From an uncultured Duganella sp. (GTDB lineage: Bacteria > Pseudomonadota > Gammaproteobacteria > Burkholderiales > Burkholderiaceae), in assembly GCA_946482335.1 (NCBI GenBank), contig CAMLRG010000106.1, positions 1 to 18,179 on the forward strand: a stretch of DNA of 18,179 nucleotides. The letters are read 5' to 3'. The first letter of the stretch is position 1; each line of letters starts with the position of its first letter. Below the pieces are notes generated by a model. The model ran no database searches. It had not been told where the DNA came from and saw only the letters and a program-made list of their open reading frames with translations. Positions 14,344-18,179 of this stretch are shown here, one piece after another. Made by a program: the position numbers and the translations under genes.

Positions 14344-14807
14344 CTGAATAGCCCGCCTTGCACTTCCGCGCGCAGCTCCTGGGCCAGCGCGCGGCGGCGC
14401 GGGTCGGTGGCGAAGTAGCCGATGTCGACGGCGACGCCTTTGGATTCGAGATGGATCAGGTCGCTGGGATGGGCCGGCATCTGCAGGCGCAGGAAGTACA
14501 GCTCCAGCTGGGTCACGCTCATTTTGCCGGCGGAGACCTTTTCCACCAGCAACTGGCCATTGGCCAGGACGATATGCTCATAGTCCGTCGCATGGCGGGC
14601 AAAGTAGAGGAAGGCGGCGGCCACGGCCGTCATTTCCAGCACGGTAAACAGCAGCACCTGCCACATGCCGACCATCACGAAGCCGGTGGCGACGGCGAAC
14701 GAGAACAGGCACATCAGGGCATAAGCCATCCCCATCTGCTGGGGCGACAATGAGCAATTGCGCCGCAGCAGCCATTCCCTGCGCTCCCTGAGCAAGTCCC
14801 GGTTCAT
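14340..14807 (-). CDS. DUF2244-family inner membrane protein
   Basis: A 155-residue protein. RRNCSLSPQQMGMAYALM near the N-terminus, two adjacent membrane helices (about 27-45 and 49-68, with GMWQVLLFTVLEM between) and a cytoplasmic domain starting at DYEHIVLANGQLLVE match the DUF2244 family, whose function is unknown. It begins 9 bases after the receiver-kinase stop, on the same strand, and is likely the last gene of the signalling unit. Its TAA (14342-14340) overlaps the ompW TAA (14341-14343) on the opposite strand. Confidence 0.85.
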   Translation of the reverse strand: MNRDLLRERREWLLRRNCSLSPQQMGMAYALMCLFSFAVATGFVMVGMWQVLLFTVLEMTAVAAAFLYFARHATDYEHIVLANGQLLVEKVSAGKMSVTQLELYFLRLQMPAHPSDLIHLESKGVAVDIGYFATDPRRRALAQELRAEVQGGLFS

Positions 14808-14816
14808 GTGCCTATT

Positions 14817-16061
14817 CTAGGCACAACTCGCTGGCAATTGCAAAGCATCCGCTTTTGTCCCACTGGCCGGCGCGCCGGACCGTCCTGCCCCCTGGGTGGA
14901 CAAAACTTCCACACGGGGAAGAGTGAAGATGAAGGTGGCCCCCTCGCCAGGCTTGCTGCGGACGGTCAGGGTGCCGCCGTGGGCTTCGGCGAGCTGGCGC
15001 GAAATGTAGAGGCCGAGGCCGAGGCCCGTGGGAACCTTGTCCATCTTGCCGCGCTCGAAGGGTTCGAAGATTTTCGGCAACACTTCTTCGGGGATGCCGG
15101 CGCCCTGGTCGATCACTTCGATGCGGGCGTTCTGGCTGTCGGCGTGCAGGCGTATGTCGACCGGCTTGCCGTCGCCGTAGCGCAAGGCGTTGGTGATCAG
15201 GTTGATGATCACTTGCTCGACGCGGAATTCATCCCAGCATCCGGCCACCGGCTGCACGATGGTGAGCCGCAGTTCGCTGCCCATATCGGCTGCCTGGTGC
15301 GCCAGGTCGCCAACCAGGCGCTGCAGCAGCGCTTCCAGGTCAACGCGGCCGGGGCGGATCGAGAGCTTGCCGGCGCCGATGCGCGTGACGTCGAGCATGT
15401 CGTCGATCAGGCGCACCATGGCGTGGATCTGGCGCATGTCGCGCGCCACCATGCGCTCCAGCTGTGCCGGGGCGAAGTGGTCCATATTGCCGCGCTCCAG
15501 CTGCAGCTTGCGCATCTGGGCTTCCAGGTAGAGGGTGTTGAGCGGTGTGCGCAGTTCGTGCGCCACCATGGACATGAACTGGTCGCGCACCTGCAGGGCA
15601 TGCTGCAGCTCTTCCTGGACAGCGTTCAGTTCGCGCACCGTGGCTTCGCGCTGTTCGACGATCTGCCGCACTTCCTGCTTTTGCCGGAACAGGTCGACGA
15701 AGACATTGACCTTGCTCCTGACCGCATCGGCATCGAGCGGCTTGTAGAGGAAGTCCACCGCCCCCGCTTCATAACCTTTGAAGGCGTAATTCAGCTCCTT
15801 GCCGGCCGCGCTGACGAAGACGATGGGGATGTGGCAGGTCTTGCCGGTGCCGCGCATCAGCTCCGCCAGTTCGAAGCCGTCCATGCCCGGCATCTGCACG
15901 TCGACGATGGCGAGCGCGAATTCGTGTTCCAGCAGCAGGGCCAGGGCTTCTTCGCCGGTGCGCGCCTGGTAGATCACGCGGTCGTCGGCGCGCACCAGAG
16001 CGTTCAGCGCCTGCAGGTTTTCCGGCAGGTCGTCAACCAGCAGGACATTGGTCGGTTCCAT
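14817..16061 (-). CDS. receiver-histidine kinase hybrid without own sensor domain
   Basis: A 414-residue soluble protein from ATG 16061, which shares one base with the cheB stop (TGATG); a TTG one codon upstream is also in frame. The order is: receiver domain 5-125 (acidic pair DD at 10-11, phospho-acceptor Asp54 in AIVDVQMPG, Lys107 in YKPLD); coiled coil about 125-160; HisKA with His168 in MVAHELRTPL; and HATPase with the N box NLITNAL, DQGAGIPEE, EPFERG and GLGLGLYISRQLAEAHGG. This is a kinase driven by a receiver domain, so it is likely phosphorylated by an upstream kinase such as the partial hybrid kinase here. No membrane segment is present. Its output regulator is not in the window. 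Confidence 0.9.
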   Translation of the reverse strand: MEPTNVLLVDDLPENLQALNALVRADDRVIYQARTGEEALALLLEHEFALAIVDVQMPGMDGFELAELMRGTGKTCHIPIVFVSAAGKELNYAFKGYEAGAVDFLYKPLDADAVRSKVNVFVDLFRQKQEVRQIVEQREATVRELNAVQEELQHALQVRDQFMSMVAHELRTPLNTLYLEAQMRKLQLERGNMDHFAPAQLERMVARDMRQIHAMVRLIDDMLDVTRIGAGKLSIRPGRVDLEALLQRLVGDLAHQAADMGSELRLTIVQPVAGCWDEFRVEQVIINLITNALRYGDGKPVDIRLHADSQNARIEVIDQGAGIPEEVLPKIFEPFERGKMDKVPTGLGLGLYISRQLAEAHGGTLTVRSKPGEGATFIFTLPRVEVLSTQGAGRSGAPASGTKADALQLPASCA

Positions 16062-16669
16062 CAATGCGTCTCCAGCATCAGCAATAGTCGCTTGATTTGT
16101 TCCAGCGGCAGGACCAGGTCGGGGGGGCGGATGCGGATCGCTTCCCGCGGCATCACGCCCACGTTGGCTTCTTCCGGATCCTGCACCACGGTCAGCCCGC
16201 CCGCCCTGCCGATGGCCGCCATGCCTGCGGCGCCGTCGTCATTGGCGCCGGTCAGCAGGATGCCTGCCAGCCGCGCCCCATAGACGTCCGCCGCCGCCTC
16301 CATGGTGATGTCGATGGCGGGGCGGGCGAAGTGGAGCGGCGCGTCGCAGCTAAGCGAAAAACTGCGGTCATTCTCGAGCAGCAGGTGGTAACCAGCCGGT
16401 GCGAAATACAGGGTACCCGGAATCACGTCTTCCTTGTCGCCCGCTTCACGTACGGGTATCGCAACCCTTTGCTGGAACACTTCCACCAGCTGGTTCTGGC
16501 GGCCGCTCCTCACGTGCAGCACCACGACTATCGGTAAGCGGTAACCCGACGGCAGCCCCGGCAACAGCTGCAGCAGCGCATTCACGCCGCCGGCTGAGGC
16601 GCCAATCACCACCGCGTCCATGGCGCGGCCCTGCACTGCCATTTCCAGCGTGGCGGCGGTTTCCATCAT
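16061..16669 (-). CDS. cheB: CheB-type methylesterase, catalytic domain only
   Basis: A 202-residue protein from ATG 16669 (a second ATG follows directly, both overlapping the cheR stop, with AGGAA just upstream). The catalytic triad is visible: Ser25 in GASAGG, His52 in VVVLHV and Asp145 in LTGANDDGAAGM. It lacks the N-terminal receiver domain of classical CheB, so it is not controlled by its own phosphorylation. It removes methyl groups from, or deamidates, glutamates of a chemoreceptor-like partner. With CheR beside it and kinases on both sides it belongs to a chemosensory-like two-component unit, but no receptor, CheA or CheW gene is in view. Confidence 0.9.
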   Translation of the reverse strand: MMETAATLEMAVQGRAMDAVVIGASAGGVNALLQLLPGLPSGYRLPIVVVLHVRSGRQNQLVEVFQQRVAIPVREAGDKEDVIPGTLYFAPAGYHLLLENDRSFSLSCDAPLHFARPAIDITMEAAADVYGARLAGILLTGANDDGAAGMAAIGRAGGLTVVQDPEEANVGVMPREAIRIRPPDLVLPLEQIKRLLLMLETH

Positions 16670-17496
16670 CGTTTCCTGAACAGGCGTTCGCGCTTGGACA
16701 ATACTTCGAATTTCGGTCCATACGGGGAAAAGTCGATGCTTTCCTTGCCGCCCAGGCCGAGAAAGCCGCGGTGGCACAGGGATTCGTGGAACAAGCCCAG
16801 CGCCCTTTCCTGCAGCTTGCGGTTGAAGTAGATCATCACGTTGCGGCAGCTGATGAACTGGGTTTCGGCGAACACCGCATCGGTGGCCAGGCTATGGTCG
16901 GCGAACGTCACGTTTTCGCACAGGCTGCGGTCGAACAGGGCGGCGTTGTAGGCTGCCGTGTAGTAGTCGGAGAAGGCGCGCCGTCCGCCGGCTGCCTGGT
17001 AGTTGGCGGTGTAGTGGCGCACGTTCTCGAGCGGGAATACGCCTTTCCTGGCTTTTTCCAGCGACTGCGGGTTGATGTCCGTGGCGTAGATGATGCTGCG
17101 ATCCAGCAGTCCCTCTTCCTTCAGCAGGATGGCCAGCGAATACACTTCTTCGCCCGTGCTGCAGCCGGCGACCCAGATCTTCAGCGAAGGGTAGGTCCCC
17201 AACACCGGTATCACATGTTCGCGCAGGGAGACGTAATAGCCTGGGTCGCGGAACATCTCCGTGACGGGGATGGTGAGGTATTGCAGCAGTTCGCTGAAGG
17301 CGTTCGGTTCGTGCAGCACGCGCGATTGCAGTTGCGATACGGTCTTGCAGCCCATTTCGTTCATGGCATGCAGCACGCGGCGCTTTTGCGAGGCGCCGGT
17401 GTAATCGCGGAAGTCGTAGCTGTACTTCAGGAAGATGGCTTCCATCAGCATGCGCAGCTCGATTTCGACGCTGCTGATTGTGGCATCCTCGCCCAT
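16666..17496 (-). CDS. cheR: CheR-type glutamate O-methyltransferase
   Basis: A 276-residue protein from ATG 17496, which shares one base with the stop of the hybrid kinase gene (TGATG); the longer frame upstream only overlaps the receiver domain. The N-terminal helical domain is followed by TEMFRDP (79-85) and the S-adenosylmethionine site VAGCSTGEEVYSLAILL (from 109). Further CheR blocks are ATDINPQSLEKARKGVF and FISCRNVMIYFN. It transfers methyl groups to receptor glutamates, opposing CheB. It has no tetratricopeptide tail. Confidence 0.92.
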   Translation of the reverse strand: MGEDATISSVEIELRMLMEAIFLKYSYDFRDYTGASQKRRVLHAMNEMGCKTVSQLQSRVLHEPNAFSELLQYLTIPVTEMFRDPGYYVSLREHVIPVLGTYPSLKIWVAGCSTGEEVYSLAILLKEEGLLDRSIIYATDINPQSLEKARKGVFPLENVRHYTANYQAAGGRRAFSDYYTAAYNAALFDRSLCENVTFADHSLATDAVFAETQFISCRNVMIYFNRKLQERALGLFHESLCHRGFLGLGGKESIDFSPYGPKFEVLSKRERLFRKR

Positions 17497-18179
17497 CACA
17501 CCGTGTCCATGGCTGGCATCCACACCCGCAGCAGGGAGTACAGGCGGGACAGGTCGATCGGCTTGGGCAGGTAATCGTTGGCACCGGCCGCCAGGCATTG
17601 CTCCTGGTCGTCCTTCATGGCCTTGGCGGTGATGGCGATGACGGGCAGGCGCGCGAAGCGGGGGTCGGCGCGCAGGCGGCGCGTGGCTTCCAGGCCGTCC
17701 ATGACCGGCATCATGATGTCCATCAGGACCAGGTCGATGTCGGGCACGGCATCGAGCTTGTCGAGGGCTTCCCGGCCGTTGCGGGCAATTTCCACCAGTG
17801 CGCCTTTCTGTTCGATCGCGCTGGTCAGGGCGAAGATATTGCGGACATCGTCGTCCACCAGCAGGATGCGGCGGCCTTCGAATACGCGGTCGCGGCTGCG
17901 TACTGCCTTCAGCATGGTCTGCCGTTCGCTGGAGAGCTGGGACTCGACCTTGTGCAGGAACAGGGTGACTTCATCCAGCAGCCGTTCCGGCGAGCGGGCG
18001 CCCTTGATGATGATGGAGCGCGAGTATTTCGACAGCTCGGCTTCCTCGGCGCGGGTCATGCTGCGTCCAGTATAGACGATCACCGGGGGGAAGCTGGCAA
18101 TCTCTTGCTGCGACATCTTCTGCAACAGTTCGCCGCCCTGCATGTCGGGCAGCTTGAGGTCCATGATCATGCAGTCGAA
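17496..18179 (-). CDS. C-terminal part of a large hybrid histidine kinase (two receiver domains), runs off the window
   Basis: A partial gene: the frame is open to the window edge and continues upstream outside it, so the ATG at 18170 is internal. About 227 residues are visible. A first receiver domain is seen from its phospho-acceptor (MIMDLKLPDM) to its Lys region (IIIKGA). A linker (VESQLSSERQTMLKAV) follows, then a complete second receiver domain with ILLVDDD, acceptor Asp in LVLMDIMMPVMDG, ITAKAM and DYLPKPID. This tail is typical of multi-receiver hybrid kinases that head CheB/CheR clusters. The kinase core and sensor parts lie beyond 18179. Confidence 0.85.
   Translation of the reverse strand, partial: FDCMIMDLKLPDMQGGELLQKMSQQEIASFPPVIVYTGRSMTRAEEAELSKYSRSIIIKGARSPERLLDEVTLFLHKVESQLSSERQTMLKAVRSRDRVFEGRRILLVDDDVRNIFALTSAIEQKGALVEIARNGREALDKLDAVPDIDLVLMDIMMPVMDGLEATRRLRADPRFARLPVIAITAKAMKDDQEQCLAAGANDYLPKPIDLSRLYSLLRVWMPAMDTV

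Noticed and set aside
14808..16283. 491-residue plus-strand open frame opposite the receiver-kinase
   Set aside because: Shadow frame; the minus strand encodes complete receiver, HisKA and ATPase motifs.

Overview
The window looks like chromosomal DNA of a GC-rich betaproteobacterium. The Sox proteins, the OmpW porin, the chemosensory genes and a recurring GGTGTCAGACCC-type palindrome suggest Oxalobacteraceae (Massilia/Duganella group). That assignment is an inference from protein style, not a database result. Almost all the DNA is coding and almost all genes lie on the minus strand; only ompW reads on the plus strand.

Layout by rising coordinate. (1) 1-1847: a secreted metzincin-type metalloprotease with a C-terminal PPC-like domain, followed by a GC-rich hairpin. 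(2) 1848-4315: a two-gene unit, a multi-pass membrane protein of unknown function followed by a T6SS baseplate protein TssF with no other T6SS gene beside it. A long imperfect inverted repeat overlaps the start of this unit. (3) 4379-13573: a nine-gene, tightly packed minus-strand block. In transcription order it encodes a [2Fe-2S] subunit and a Tat-exported molybdopterin subunit (IorAB-type hydroxylase), SoxX, SoxY, SoxZ, SoxA, an FccA/SoxE-like monohaem cytochrome, a membrane diguanylate cyclase with a periplasmic propeller sensor, and an FccB/SoxF flavoprotein. Junctions are ATGA overlaps or gaps of 1 to 9 bases. (4) 13574-13740: a divergent intergenic region with a perfect FNR/Anr-type dyad at class II spacing from an ompW -10 element. 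(5) 13741-14343: ompW. (6) 14340-18179: a minus-strand signalling unit, the C-terminal receiver domains of a large hybrid kinase that runs off the window, then CheR, CheB, a receiver-histidine kinase and a DUF2244 membrane protein, mostly linked by stop/start overlaps.

The centrepiece is region 3. It has the periplasmic carrier (SoxYZ), the SoxXA cytochrome and a flavocytochrome c pair, but not SoxB or SoxCD. SoxY lacks the usual GGCGG tail and ends around a single Cys in AACVEG. A c-di-GMP synthase is inserted between the two flavocytochrome subunits, and a molybdenum hydroxylase heads the block. Together this suggests a sulfur-compound oxidation module wired to c-di-GMP signalling and possibly to oxygen limitation. 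Two related REP-like palindromes lie inside the soxX and soxA reading frames, at the signal-peptide ends.
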